A stretch of 64,000 nucleotides of DNA, taken from UKL13-2 sp038206765 (lineage in GTDB: Bacteria > Pseudomonadota > Gammaproteobacteria > Burkholderiales > Usitatibacteraceae). The notes below the pieces were generated by a model, which worked only from the letters and a program-made list of their open reading frames with translations, made no database searches and was not told where the DNA came from. The position numbers and the translations under genes were made by a program. The stretch lies in contig JBBRAM010000002.1 of NCBI GenBank assembly GCA_038206765.1, forward strand, positions 124,001 through 188,000, read 5' to 3'. Shown here in pieces: positions 17,283 through 26,685 of the stretch (positions are counted from its first letter, which is position 1; each line of letters begins with the position of its first letter).

Positions 17283-19718
17283 ATGTCATCGTCAGCCCCT
17301 GTTTCAGTTCCTGCCTCCCCGTCCACACTTCCCCTCGTTCTTCCGCTTTCTAAACTTCGTATGGACGACGTCGCAACCGTTGGCGGCAAAAATTCGTCAC
17401 TTGGCGAATTGATTAGCCAGTTGTCAAGCGCGGGTGTCCGTGTGCCCGGCGGTTTTGCGACGACGGCTGAAGCATTTCGCAATTTCTTAACGCACAATAA
17501 TCTCACCGAAAAAATCAACGCCGCACTCATTCATTTGAACGTGGACGATATTGAGGCGCTCAATAAAACCGGTGCGATGGTGCGCGAATGGGTGGTAAAG
17601 GCACCGCTGCAACCGGCGCTCGACGCCGAGATCCGCGCTGCTTATGCAGAATTAACCAAAGACAATACCGAAGCCAGTTGGGCGGTGCGCTCATCGGCTA
17701 CAGCAGAGGATTTGCCGGATGCCTCGTTCGCCGGGCAGCAAGAAACTTTTTTAAATATCCGCGGTATTGATAACGTCTTGGAAGCCATCAAACACGTCTT
17801 CGCCTCGCTCTATAATGACCGCGCTATTTCGTACCGCGTCCACAAAGATTTCGCGCATGCGGATGTTGCCCTGAGTGCCGGTGTGCAACGCATGGTGCGC
17901 TCGGATTCAGGCGCGGCGGGTGTGTTGTTTTCATTGGATACCGAATCCGGTTTCCGTGATGTGGTGTTTATTACCTCCAGCTACGGCTTGGGCGAAATGG
18001 TTGTGCAGGGCGCAGTGAACCCCGATGAATTTTATGTCGGCAAACGCTGTTTAAGTGAGGGTAAGCCCGCCGTGCTGCGTCGCAGCCTCGGCACCAAAGC
18101 AGAAAAGATGATTTTCTCCGACGCACAATCGGCGGGCAAATCCGTCATCGTCAAACCCGTTGATCAAATTGAACGCGACAAGTTTTCGCTGAGCGACGCT
18201 GAGGTTGAAGAGCTGGCCAAATACGCGGTGGCGATTGAGAAGCACTATGGCCGTCCGATGGATATCGAGTGGGGCCGGGACGGCAACGACGGCAAGCTCT
18301 ACATCCTGCAGGCACGCCCTGAAACGGTGAAATCGCAAGAAACGCGGACCGATGTTCTCACGCGATATCGCATCAAAGCCGGTGGTGAAAAGATTGCCGA
18401 AGGCCGGGCCATTGGTGGCAAAGTCGGCGTTGGCCCGGCACGCGTAATTAAGGATGTTTCCGAAATTCATTTGTTCCGCGAAGGCGATGTGATTGTCACC
18501 GACATGACCGACCCAAACTGGGAGCCGGTCATGAAAAAGGCAGGGGCAATTATCACCAACCGCGGTGGCCGCACCTGCCACGCAGCGATAATCGCTCGCG
18601 AACTAGGTGTGCCGGCCATCGTTGGTTGTGAAGATGCGACCCATGTGATTAAAGACGGTGAAATGGTTACCGCCAGCTGCTGCGAAGGCGATACCGGCCA
18701 TATTTATCGTGGCGCCGTGCCATTTGAAGTCATCGAAGTCTCGCTTGATAAAATGCCGCAAATTCCGGTCAAAATCGCGATGAACGTCGGCAATCCGGAA
18801 CTCGCATTCGACTTCGCGCAATTGCCGAATGACGGTGTTGGTTTGGCCCGACTGGAATTTATTATTTCCAACACGATTGGCATCCATCCCAAAGCGTGTT
18901 TGGAATATGCAAAATTGCCGAATGAGCTGCCGAAAGATTTAAAAGCGCAAATTGAGAAACAAGCGCGTGGCTATGCGAATCCGGTCGATTTTTACGTAAA
19001 AAAAATGGTCGAAGGCGTGGCAACGATTGCGGCCGCTTTTTACCCGAAAAAAGTCATTGTGCGTTTATCAGATTTCAAATCCAACGAATACCGCAACTTA
19101 ATCGGTGGCCCCCGTTATGAGCCAACCGAAGAAAACCCGATGCTCGGATTCCGTGGTGCATCGCGCTACATCGCGCAGAGTTTCCGCGATTGTTTCGAGC
19201 TTGAATGTGAGGCGATGAAGTACGTCCGCGATACGATGGGTTTGACGAATGTAGAGCTGATGGTACCGTTCGTTCGCACCCTTAAAGAGGCTGATCAGGT
19301 GTTGGCGATCATGAAAGAGTTTGGATTAGAACGAGGAAAAGGCGCGGGGAAGAATGGTTTGAAAATTGTCATGATGTGCGAGATCCCGTCGAATGCAATT
19401 TTGGCCGATCAATTCCTAGAGCGCTTCGACGGCTTCTCGATTGGCTCCAACGATATGACACAAATGACCCTCGCCCTAGATCGCGATTCCGGCTTGGTGA
19501 TGGATGCGTTTGATGAGCGCGATCCGGCTGTGAAGCAAATGCTGCACTTGGCGATTCAAGCTTGTCGGCGCGCGAATAAATATGTCGGTATCTGCGGGCA
19601 AGGTCCGTCGGACTATCCGGATTTAGCTGAATGGCTGATGAAAGAAGGGATTGAGTCGATGTCGCTGAATCCCGATACGGTCGTGGAGACGTGGCTCCAT
19701 TTGGCAAAGGTACAGTAA
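17283..19718 (+). CDS. ppsA: phosphoenolpyruvate synthase
   Basis: 811 residues, full length. Converts pyruvate, ATP and water to PEP, AMP and phosphate; a gluconeogenic enzyme, relevant here because acetate/leucine and lactate-type carbon would require it. Three domains in order: N-terminal ATP-grasp (VGGKNSSLGELISQL, WAVRSSATAEDLPDASFAGQQETFLN), central swivelling domain with the phosphohistidine in GGRTCHAAIIARELGVPAIVG (H433), and C-terminal PEP/pyruvate TIM barrel (GLARLEFIISNTIGIHP, MVPFVRT, GSNDMTQMTLALDRDSG, ICGQGPSD). The stop overlaps the start of the acetyltransferase gene (TAATG). Confidence 0.97.
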   Translation: MSSSAPVSVPASPSTLPLVLPLSKLRMDDVATVGGKNSSLGELISQLSSAGVRVPGGFATTAEAFRNFLTHNNLTEKINAALIHLNVDDIEALNKTGAMVREWVVKAPLQPALDAEIRAAYAELTKDNTEASWAVRSSATAEDLPDASFAGQQETFLNIRGIDNVLEAIKHVFASLYNDRAISYRVHKDFAHADVALSAGVQRMVRSDSGAAGVLFSLDTESGFRDVVFITSSYGLGEMVVQGAVNPDEFYVGKRCLSEGKPAVLRRSLGTKAEKMIFSDAQSAGKSVIVKPVDQIERDKFSLSDAEVEELAKYAVAIEKHYGRPMDIEWGRDGNDGKLYILQARPETVKSQETRTDVLTRYRIKAGGEKIAEGRAIGGKVGVGPARVIKDVSEIHLFREGDVIVTDMTDPNWEPVMKKAGAIITNRGGRTCHAAIIARELGVPAIVGCEDATHVIKDGEMVTASCCEGDTGHIYRGAVPFEVIEVSLDKMPQIPVKIAMNVGNPELAFDFAQLPNDGVGLARLEFIISNTIGIHPKACLEYAKLPNELPKDLKAQIEKQARGYANPVDFYVKKMVEGVATIAAAFYPKKVIVRLSDFKSNEYRNLIGGPRYEPTEENPMLGFRGASRYIAQSFRDCFELECEAMKYVRDTMGLTNVELMVPFVRTLKEADQVLAIMKEFGLERGKGAGKNGLKIVMMCEIPSNAILADQFLERFDGFSIGSNDMTQMTLALDRDSGLVMDAFDERDPAVKQMLHLAIQACRRANKYVGICGQGPSDYPDLAEWLMKEGIESMSLNPDTVVETWLHLAKVQ

Positions 19719-20218
19719 TGCCGGAACGTAACTTGCGGTGGCAATTTGCACGGTTTGATGATTTGCCTATTCGCGATTGGTACGCTGTTTCAAAGCTTCG
19801 AATCGATGTGTTTGTGATGGAGCAAAACTGTCCGTTTCAGGATAATGACGGAGCGGATTTTTTCTCTTGGCATTTGCTGGGATGGCATGTTGAGGGCGAC
19901 ACGACAGCACTTGCAGCCTATTGCAGATTGGTTGATCCCGGCATTAAATATCCCGAGCCATCCATTGGTCGCGTCGTTACCGCACAAACATTTCGCCGGC
20001 ACGGTTACGGCAAAGTGTTGTTGCGTGAAGCGCTACTACGGCATGACGCTTTGTATCAAGGCCATATAAACAAAATTGGCGCGCAGCAGCGGCTTGAAAA
20101 GTTTTATAACGGGTTTGGTTTTGTGACATCGTCTGAAATGTATATCGAAGATGGCATTCCACATGTGGAGATGGTGCGCGGCGCGGACGCAATGACTCAA
20201 TTGCCAACGGTAAGCTAA
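19718..20218 (+). CDS. ElaA-like GNAT N-acetyltransferase
   Basis: 166 residues from ATG 19718, which overlaps the ppsA stop by one base; nine more codons are open upstream inside ppsA. GNAT fold of the ElaA family: LRIDVFVMEQNCPFQDNDGADFFSWHL is the characteristic N-terminal block, GRVVTAQTFRRHGYGKVLLREAL the acetyl-CoA pyrophosphate loop (R/Q-x-x-G-x-G/A variant), and YNGFGFVTSSEMYIEDGIPHVEM the C-terminal strand region. Substrate unknown for the family. Tight coupling on both sides (ppsA and pcp) indicates a three-gene transcript. Confidence 0.88.
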   Translation: MPERNLRWQFARFDDLPIRDWYAVSKLRIDVFVMEQNCPFQDNDGADFFSWHLLGWHVEGDTTALAAYCRLVDPGIKYPEPSIGRVVTAQTFRRHGYGKVLLREALLRHDALYQGHINKIGAQQRLEKFYNGFGFVTSSEMYIEDGIPHVEMVRGADAMTQLPTVS

Positions 20219-20910
20219 TGCTGCAAAAGCCAAGTAAGATTGTCGTGGTGACTGGCTTTACCCCCTTTGCCGGCGAGAAAATAAATCCGTCGTGGCAAAT
20301 CGTTAAAGCGCTACCAGATGTTATTTCTGGCTATCGTATCCAGAAGCTCCGCGTCGCTACCGAGTTCGGCAAGTCCATTAAAGCGGTCACCAACGCCATC
20401 GACAAATATCATCCGCAAATCGTGCTGTGTATAGGCCAAGCGGGCGGCCGCAAACACATGAGCATTGAGCGGGTGGCGATCAATTTGGATGATGCCGTCA
20501 TCGCCGACAACGCCGGAGCACGGCCAATTGATCGGCCGATTATCAACGACGCACCTGCAGCTTATTTTTGCACCCTGCCGATCAAAGCAATGGTCGACGC
20601 AATGCAAAAAAAAGGTGTGCCCGCGGAAGTCTCCAACACGGCGGGTACGTTTGTTTGTAACCATTTGATCTACGGCGTGTTGCATCACCTTGCCAAACTG
20701 GGGATGCAGCAGCCGAAGCAAGCTTCCACACCGGAATATTCAACCCGCGCGGGTTTCATGCATGTCCCTTATGCGGATTCGCAAATGAATGGTCGTGAAC
20801 AATGTTTTTCCCTGCCGTTAGCTGAAATGGCCATCGCGACAAAAGCGGCGATAATGGCAGCCATCAAACACCGCGCCGACATCATTGCGCCCGGTGGCAA
20901 GCTTCATTAA
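20218..20910 (+). CDS. pcp: pyroglutamyl-peptidase I
   Basis: 230 residues, peptidase family C15. Removes N-terminal pyroglutamate from peptides in the cytoplasm. Family landmarks: VTGFTPFAGEKINPSW at the N terminus, GQAGGRKHMSIERVAIN with catalytic E84, NTAGTFVCNHLIYGVLH with nucleophile C147, and AGFMHVPY with H182. All three catalytic residues are present. The start ATG overlaps the upstream stop by one base. Slightly longer than typical (about 215), with the extra residues between Cys and His (QQPKQASTPEYSTR). Confidence 0.94.
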   Translation: MLQKPSKIVVVTGFTPFAGEKINPSWQIVKALPDVISGYRIQKLRVATEFGKSIKAVTNAIDKYHPQIVLCIGQAGGRKHMSIERVAINLDDAVIADNAGARPIDRPIINDAPAAYFCTLPIKAMVDAMQKKGVPAEVSNTAGTFVCNHLIYGVLHHLAKLGMQQPKQASTPEYSTRAGFMHVPYADSQMNGREQCFSLPLAEMAIATKAAIMAAIKHRADIIAPGGKLH

Positions 20911-20938
20911 TTTTCCAGAATAATTTAGGAGCCACACC

Positions 20939-22312
20939 ATGAGTAAAGCCAGCAATAACGGAAAAGGAAAAGTCTATGCCGACGCGAAATCGGCTTTGGC
21001 GGACGTTTTAAGAGACAACATTACCATCGCTGCGGGTGGGTTCGGCTTGTGCGGCATTCCGGAAAACTTGATTCAAGCGCTCGTCGATTCTGGTGTAAAG
21101 GGCTTGACGATCGCGGGCAACAACGCGGGCGTGGATGATTTCGGCATGGGGTTGTTACTCAAGACGCGACAAGTTAAAAAGGTCATTGCATCCTATGTCG
21201 GTGAAAACAAAGAATTTGAGCGGCAGGTATTGGCAAATGAATTGGAGTTGCAGCTGGTGCCGCAAGGGACGCTAGCCGAAAAATTCCGTGCTGGCGGCGC
21301 TGGGATTCCCGGCTTTTACACCCGCACGGCTTACGGAACGAAATTGGCCGAAGGGAAGCATACGCACACGTTTGATGGAAAAGAATTTATTTTGGAAGAA
21401 GCGATTCAAGCTGATGTGTCGATTGTGAAAGCGTGGAAGGGTGATAAAGCCGGTAATCTTGTTTATCGCAAAACCACCCGCAACTTCAATCCGATGATTG
21501 CAAGCTGCGGCAAAATCACTGTTGCAGAAGTTGAAGAGTTAGTCGAAATCGGCGAACTCGATCCCGATCAAATCCATACGCCGGGCATTTTTGTGGATCG
21601 CATCATTCAAGGCGAAAAGTATGAAAAGCGTATTGAGTTCCGCACCGTGCAAGGTGGTAGCGCCTCGAAAAAAGATTCACCGATCCGGGATCTCATGGCC
21701 AAGCGCGCTGCACAAGAATTGCGCGATGGCTACTATGTGAATTTGGGTATCGGTATTCCGACGCTGGTGGCAAACCATATTCCCGAAGGCATGAGTGTGA
21801 CGCTTCAATCAGAGAACGGTCTACTGGGAATTGGACCATTTCCCGCTGAAGAAAATATCGATGCCGATTTGATAAACGCGGGTAAACAAACCATCACCAC
21901 CATTCCCGGCTCCAGCTTCTTCTCCAGCGCGGATTCATTCGGCATGATTCGCGGCGGGCATATTGATCTCTCGATTTTGGGTGGTTTGGAAGTAGCCGAA
22001 AACGGCGATCTCGCCAATTGGATGGTGCCCGGCAAGATGGTCAAAGGGCCCGGCGGCGCGATGGATTTGGTGTCGGGCGTTAGGCGTGTGGTGGTATTGA
22101 TGGAGCATACGTCGAAAGATGGTGCATCAAAAATTTTAAAAGAATGTTCATTGCCGTTGACTGGCAAGGGCGTTGCCAATTTAATCATCACCGATCTATG
22201 TGTTTTTGAGGTCGACCCTAGCAATGGGTTGGTGCTGATTGAGCTGCATCCCGGTGTGACATTGGAGGATGTTAATGCGAAAACAGCAGCCGCGTTTAGG
22301 GTTGCGCTCTAA
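20939..22312 (+). CDS. succinyl-CoA:3-oxoacid CoA-transferase, fused A-B subunits
   Basis: 457 residues in one chain. Moves CoA from succinyl-CoA to acetoacetate. Residues 8-235 are subunit A (ITIAAGGFGLCGIPENLIQAL, NNAGVDDFGMGLLL, the EYxxRTAYGT-like block YTRTAYGT). A short linker GGSASKKDSP follows, then subunit B from about 246 (RAAQELRDGYYVNLGIGIPTLVANHIP) with catalytic E292 in LQSENGLLGIGP and the GGHIDLSILGG and GAMDLVSGVRR motifs. Many bacteria have separate genes for A and B; this fusion looks like the arrangement of mitochondrial SCOT. Followed by acetoacetyl-CoA synthetase. Good GGAG ribosome site. Confidence 0.94.
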   Translation: MSKASNNGKGKVYADAKSALADVLRDNITIAAGGFGLCGIPENLIQALVDSGVKGLTIAGNNAGVDDFGMGLLLKTRQVKKVIASYVGENKEFERQVLANELELQLVPQGTLAEKFRAGGAGIPGFYTRTAYGTKLAEGKHTHTFDGKEFILEEAIQADVSIVKAWKGDKAGNLVYRKTTRNFNPMIASCGKITVAEVEELVEIGELDPDQIHTPGIFVDRIIQGEKYEKRIEFRTVQGGSASKKDSPIRDLMAKRAAQELRDGYYVNLGIGIPTLVANHIPEGMSVTLQSENGLLGIGPFPAEENIDADLINAGKQTITTIPGSSFFSSADSFGMIRGGHIDLSILGGLEVAENGDLANWMVPGKMVKGPGGAMDLVSGVRRVVVLMEHTSKDGASKILKECSLPLTGKGVANLIITDLCVFEVDPSNGLVLIELHPGVTLEDVNAKTAAAFRVAL

Positions 22313-22434
22313 CGTAATCAGCATAGATATTTTATAATAAACCTTAGTGTAGGCGTGGCGTTCAGGACATAAATGGCTTGAGCGGCACGCCGGTACTGGG
22401 GTTTGATGTTTTTTTAATTTATACGCATTCGCGC

Positions 22435-24429
22435 ATGCCAGATTCCGCCCACATAGCCAACCACCCGCTGTGGCGACCCGCCGAGCAGGTGGTTGCAGCA
22501 AGCCATATAACGGCGTTCGCCCGTGCGGTGCATTCGCGTTACAACGTAAACGTGGAAAGCTACACGTCGCTTCATGAATGGTCGATCACGCACCTAGATG
22601 ATTTTTGGAACGCGGTTTGGGATTATTGCCACGTCATCGGCAGCAAGGGCGAGCGCGCGTTGATCGATTCTGACAAAATGCCCGGCGCGCAATTTTTCCC
22701 CGATGCGACGCTTAATTTTGCAGAAAATTTATTGCGCCGCCGGGGCGATGCAGATGATGATGCGGAAGCGATCGTTTTTTGGGGTGAGAATAAAGTTAAA
22801 CGTCGCCTGAGCCAGCGCGAGCTCTGCGACCAGGTCTCGCGAGCCGCACAAGCCATGCGGGCGCACGGTGTTGCGCCAGGCGATCGCATTGCCGGTTTCT
22901 TACCGAACGTACCCGAGGCCGTGATTGCAGCGTTGGCAGCCGCCAGCATTGGCGCAGTGTGGACGTCATGTTCGTCCGATTTTGGTTTGCAGGGCGTATT
23001 GGATCGCTTTGGCCAGGTCGAGCCGACGATTTTGTTCGCGGGGGATGGCTACTACGGCGCGGGCAAGTTGATGCCAACAATCGATGTGGTGCGCGAAATG
23101 GCGGCGCAATTGCCGAGCGTAAAACGCGTGGTGGTCGTGCCCTATGTTGTCGACAAGCCGGAAGTCGAACACATTCCAAACGCGATTTTATTTAATGATT
23201 GGCTCGCACCCTTTGCGGCCAAGGCGATCGAGTTCGCGCAGTTACCTTTCAACCATCCGCTGTATATCCTGTACTCGTCTGGCACCACCGGCGTGCCAAA
23301 ATGCATTGTTCATGGCGCGGGCGGCACGCTGCTCATGCATCTAAAAGAGCATCAATTGCAATGCGATGTGAAGCCCGGCGACCGTGTTTTTTATTACACA
23401 ACATGCGGCTGGATGATGTGGAATTGGCTCCTTACCGCACTCGCGTCGAACGCCACATTGTTGCTCTATGATGGCTCGCCGTTTATCAACCGCGGCTCGA
23501 TATTGTTTGATTTCGCTGATGCAGAACGCATGACACACTTTGGGGTATCGGCAAAATTTTTGGATGCACTAGCCAAGCTCAGCCAATCGCCGATCAAAGC
23601 GAATCCGCTCGTCAATCTGCGGATGATGCTTTCAACCGGCTCGCCTTTGGCACCGGAAGGCTTTGACTATGTTTACGCGCACATCAAGCGTGATTTATGT
23701 TTGGCGTCGATCAGCGGCGGTACCGATATCATTGCGTTGTTCGCCGGTGGTGCGGCGACACTGCCGGTGTATCGCGGAGAATTACAGTGTCGGCAGCTGG
23801 GTATGGCGGTTGCGGTTTTTAACGAGGCTGGAAAATCGGTGCTGCAAGAAAAAGGCGAGCTTGTGTGTACCAAGCCATTCCCGACCATGCCGCTTTATTT
23901 TTGGAACGATCCCGACAACAAGCGCTATCGCAACGCCTACTTCGAGCGCTTTCCGAATGTGTGGCATCACGGCGATTATTGCGAAATCACCGCACACGAT
24001 GGCTTGATTATTTATGGCCGCTCCGATGCGGTGCTAAATCCCGGTGGCGTGCGGATTGGCACAGCAGAAATTTATCGGCAGGTTGAAGCGATGCCCGAGA
24101 TTGAGGAAAGCATAGTCGTCGGACAAGACTGGCCGCCGGATCGGGCTGGCACAGTGCGGATTGTGCTGTTCGTGCGCTTGCGAGATGGTGAGGTACTGAC
24201 CGATGCGCTGATCAAAAAAATCAAAAAGCACATCCGCTTAAACACGACGCCCCACCATGTTCCCGCCAAAATTTTGCAAGTCGCCGATATTCCGCGCACC
24301 CGTAACGGCAAGATTGTCGAGCTGGCCGTGCGCAATATCATTCACGGTGAAGCAGTGAAAAACCGAGAGGCGCTGGCAAATCCTGAAGCGCTAACCCTGT
24401 TTGAAAATCGGGCGGAATTGCAGACCTGA
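22435..24429 (+). CDS. acetoacetyl-CoA synthetase
   Basis: 664 residues from ATG 22435; a TTG 19 codons upstream is open but adds no similarity. ANL-family adenylate-forming ligase activating acetoacetate with ATP and CoA. Shows ACAS N-terminal domain (YTSLHEWSITHLDDFWNAVWDYC), the AMP-binding P-loop LYSSGTTGVPKCIVHG, the TTCGWMMWNW block typical of acetoacetyl-CoA rather than acetyl-CoA synthetases, and the C-terminal YGRSDAVLNPGGVRIGTAEIY and PRTRNGKIVELAVRNI with the catalytic lysine. Next to SCOT, giving two routes for acetoacetate activation. 122 bp upstream contain A+T-rich sequence that may hold a promoter. Confidence 0.93.
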   Translation: MPDSAHIANHPLWRPAEQVVAASHITAFARAVHSRYNVNVESYTSLHEWSITHLDDFWNAVWDYCHVIGSKGERALIDSDKMPGAQFFPDATLNFAENLLRRRGDADDDAEAIVFWGENKVKRRLSQRELCDQVSRAAQAMRAHGVAPGDRIAGFLPNVPEAVIAALAAASIGAVWTSCSSDFGLQGVLDRFGQVEPTILFAGDGYYGAGKLMPTIDVVREMAAQLPSVKRVVVVPYVVDKPEVEHIPNAILFNDWLAPFAAKAIEFAQLPFNHPLYILYSSGTTGVPKCIVHGAGGTLLMHLKEHQLQCDVKPGDRVFYYTTCGWMMWNWLLTALASNATLLLYDGSPFINRGSILFDFADAERMTHFGVSAKFLDALAKLSQSPIKANPLVNLRMMLSTGSPLAPEGFDYVYAHIKRDLCLASISGGTDIIALFAGGAATLPVYRGELQCRQLGMAVAVFNEAGKSVLQEKGELVCTKPFPTMPLYFWNDPDNKRYRNAYFERFPNVWHHGDYCEITAHDGLIIYGRSDAVLNPGGVRIGTAEIYRQVEAMPEIEESIVVGQDWPPDRAGTVRIVLFVRLRDGEVLTDALIKKIKKHIRLNTTPHHVPAKILQVADIPRTRNGKIVELAVRNIIHGEAVKNREALANPEALTLFENRAELQT

Positions 24430-24467
24430 GTTGCGGGCCAGAGGTCGCGGAACGGCAATTGAACTGA

Positions 24468-25358
24468 TCAGCCAAGCGCTAACGCCGAAATTCCTAACAC
24501 CATGCCAATGGCTGCAATCGTGCGGCGCGCAGTATCGCCTTCTTTCAAAATCTGCGTGCCGATAAGTGCCGCGAATAAGATCGAAAGCTCACGGGCGGGC
24601 GCAACGTAGCTCACGGGTGTGAACACCATCGCTGTCAGCACCAAAATATAGGAGAGCGGGCTCAAGATGCCAATCGCAATCACGGCCTTACGATGGTTCT
24701 GCCATGCAAGGCTCATCGCACCCGGTTCGCGCTGATGCGCCAATGGCACCATTATCATGATCCGCACGACATTGGCACCCCAGTCAAAAATAATTGGCGG
24801 GATCAAAAACACTGCGACGGCTTGTTTATCCCAGACGGTGTAGCAGGCGATCATGCTGCCGCACAGCAGCGCAAAACCCGCGCCAGACTTTGCGTCACGG
24901 CTCAATAGCTTCGCCACATTGCCCGTGAGCAAAATGGCTGACGCACCAATTAGCAGCGCGCCGCAGACCGCAATCGGTGTCATTCGCTCGCCAAAAAATA
25001 GCGTCGCAGCGATGATGGCCAGCAGTGGCCCGGTCGCACGCGCCAAAGGATAAACCACCGATAAATCACCGCCGCCTTGGGTGTTCCCACCGCCGGTACT
25101 GCCACGATAAGCGCGGTCGAGCAATAAAAAATACGCCAGGTGAATCAAACCACTGCCAACCAGCATGCCGATGATGGCCGGCGTAAACGAAAAGCCCTGC
25201 GCGATTAAATAGATCGCAAACGGCGTGAGCAATGTGGTGGCCGTTACCGCCGAAAGTGCCAAGACACCAATCCCGCCGCCGCTTTTTTTAAGCAGAAAAT
25301 TCCAGCTGGCGTGGAGCAGGGCAGCGACGACGACAAGTGATAGCGCGAGATTATTCAA
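24468..25358 (-). CDS. EamA/DMT-family transporter
   Basis: 296 residues, ten predicted membrane helices in two EamA repeats (about 5-140 and 150-290). Begins with LALSLVVVAALLHASWNFLLKKSG, ends with ILFAALIGTQILKEGDTARRTIAAIGMVLGISALA, both usual for the family. Drug/metabolite exporters of this group carry amino acids or other small metabolites; substrate cannot be told. Convergent with the acetoacetyl-CoA synthetase gene (38 bp between stops), and separated from the Nudix gene by a repeat-bearing 176-bp spacer. Confidence 0.88.
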   Translation of the reverse strand: MNNLALSLVVVAALLHASWNFLLKKSGGGIGVLALSAVTATTLLTPFAIYLIAQGFSFTPAIIGMLVGSGLIHLAYFLLLDRAYRGSTGGGNTQGGGDLSVVYPLARATGPLLAIIAATLFFGERMTPIAVCGALLIGASAILLTGNVAKLLSRDAKSGAGFALLCGSMIACYTVWDKQAVAVFLIPPIIFDWGANVVRIMIMVPLAHQREPGAMSLAWQNHRKAVIAIGILSPLSYILVLTAMVFTPVSYVAPARELSILFAALIGTQILKEGDTARRTIAAIGMVLGISALALG

Positions 25359-25389
25359 ACGATATTCAGCGAGGGGAAAATAATAAAAG

Positions 25390-25450
25390 TCGCCTATTGG
25401 CGGGCGTCTTGAAGCGAAATTGGCCCGAAAGCCATGCCAGCACTTGAGTT
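25390..25450. repeat. dispersed hairpin repeat, copy between EamA and Nudix genes
   Basis: CGCCTATTGGCGGGCGTCTT...GCCATGCCAGCACTTGAG. Contains short stems CGCC/GGCG and CGGGC/GCCCG. In reverse complement it lines up with the copies at 16094 (shared GACGCCCGCCAATA versus AACGCCCGCCAATA) and with the general pattern of the family. It is 3' of the Nudix gene. Confidence 0.6.
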
Positions 25451-25534
25451 TAAAATGAAATTAACAGTTAATTCAAGGTGGCATTGGCGCTAAAGTTCGA
25501 GGCCACCTTTCAGCGCCACCGTTCAAGGCCGGCA

Positions 25535-26404
25535 TCACGGACGCATGGCATGAATCAACTCTAAATAATCGTCGCGTTCTGAGCCGATGTAGCCGTGCCG
25601 AATCAGGCAGTCGATCATCACCAGCGCTGCATCGACGGTGAACTGCGCCGGCGCTTCGAGCATGGATAAAATTTCTTCTATTTTATGGCAGCTAAATCCA
25701 GCCACCTCACCATCGCTATTGTTGGGCGTGAAATCGGCGGGCAGCATGATGTCGTGTACAAACATGATCTCTTGGTGCAGCCCTTCCTCGACTAAATATT
25801 TGCAGCGCACCGCACCCACTGCACGCGCAGTCCCGGCCATTTCGCTAGTCAAACCCGCTTCTTCACCGGCCTCCTTAATCAGCGTTTGATGTGCCGAATA
25901 GCCACGGGCAATGCGGCCTGCCGTCATGTTGTCCAAGCGACTTGGATCAATCGCCTTACTCTCAGCACGTTTGGCAATCCACATATGCATCGTGCCATCT
26001 CGCATCGTTAAGCCGTTGAGGTGCGATGCATACACTGTCAGCCCAAAATAACGCGAGGCAGATCGCTCAATGTGAAACAGCGGCTTTGAATAAAAAGTTT
26101 CGGCAATGGTCACCGTCTCATTGCGCCAGCCGCGAATCATGCCGCCACTCGCGAGCGCTTCAACCACTTCGTTTAGTGCCGCGCTGCGATGCTCGGCGGT
26201 TTCAAAATGCCCCAACATCCCGACACCACGCGGGCGCACGGTGAAGTGTTCCGGCCAGTTTTCCAAGTGCTCAGCGAACGAGCGCTTAATCCAGCCAACA
26301 AGCACGCCCTCCACCGTAAACGGGATCAGCGAATCGGCGGGATCAAATAACGAAGCGCCTTGCGCAAAGGACAGCAGATTCGATGAAAAATTTGAAGTGA
26401 GCAT
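25535..26404 (-). CDS. Nudix hydrolase with DUF4743 N-terminal domain
   Basis: 289 residues. The first about 110 residues (IPFTVEGVLVGWIKRSFAEHLENWP...) match the DUF4743 domain found in front of Nudix domains in proteins related to the C-terminal half of fungal thiamine pyrophosphokinases. Nudix part from about 125 to 260, with Nudix box around GRIARGYSAHQTLIKEAGEEAGL. The REUXEE core is kept as KEAGEE, but the first conserved Glu of GX5E is replaced by Tyr. Likely hydrolyses an oxidised thiamine or other nucleotide diphosphate, by family. Divergent from ilvA with 281 bp between. Confidence 0.86.
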   Translation of the reverse strand: MLTSNFSSNLLSFAQGASLFDPADSLIPFTVEGVLVGWIKRSFAEHLENWPEHFTVRPRGVGMLGHFETAEHRSAALNEVVEALASGGMIRGWRNETVTIAETFYSKPLFHIERSASRYFGLTVYASHLNGLTMRDGTMHMWIAKRAESKAIDPSRLDNMTAGRIARGYSAHQTLIKEAGEEAGLTSEMAGTARAVGAVRCKYLVEEGLHQEIMFVHDIMLPADFTPNNSDGEVAGFSCHKIEEILSMLEAPAQFTVDAALVMIDCLIRHGYIGSERDDYLELIHAMRP

Positions 26405-26685
26405 GTTATTTCCGGTTGTATTTCGGCAGCGTTGCTCTGGCTGCTCTTGGTCAATTGGAAATGGCGTTTTAAAAATACGGATACGTCAATGCGTTGATTT
26501 AATCATGTTATCGCAATTTAGGTTGGCTGTTCCGTGTTGGTTGTTCCCTATTGGCGGCTCCGTAAGACCGGGGACCTTACAGAGGCGGAATTCTGTGGGG
26601 ACTCGTTCAGCCTTGCAGGGTAGAATCTATTTGCAATTGCTATCATCGTCTTCTTCCGCGTCAACCAAGGCAGTAGAAATTTAAA

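Noticed and set aside
26540..26600. stem-like GTAAG...CTTAC with GGGGACC between Nudix and ilvA
   Set aside because: Inner bases do not pair well and there is no T run, so a regulatory structure cannot be supported.
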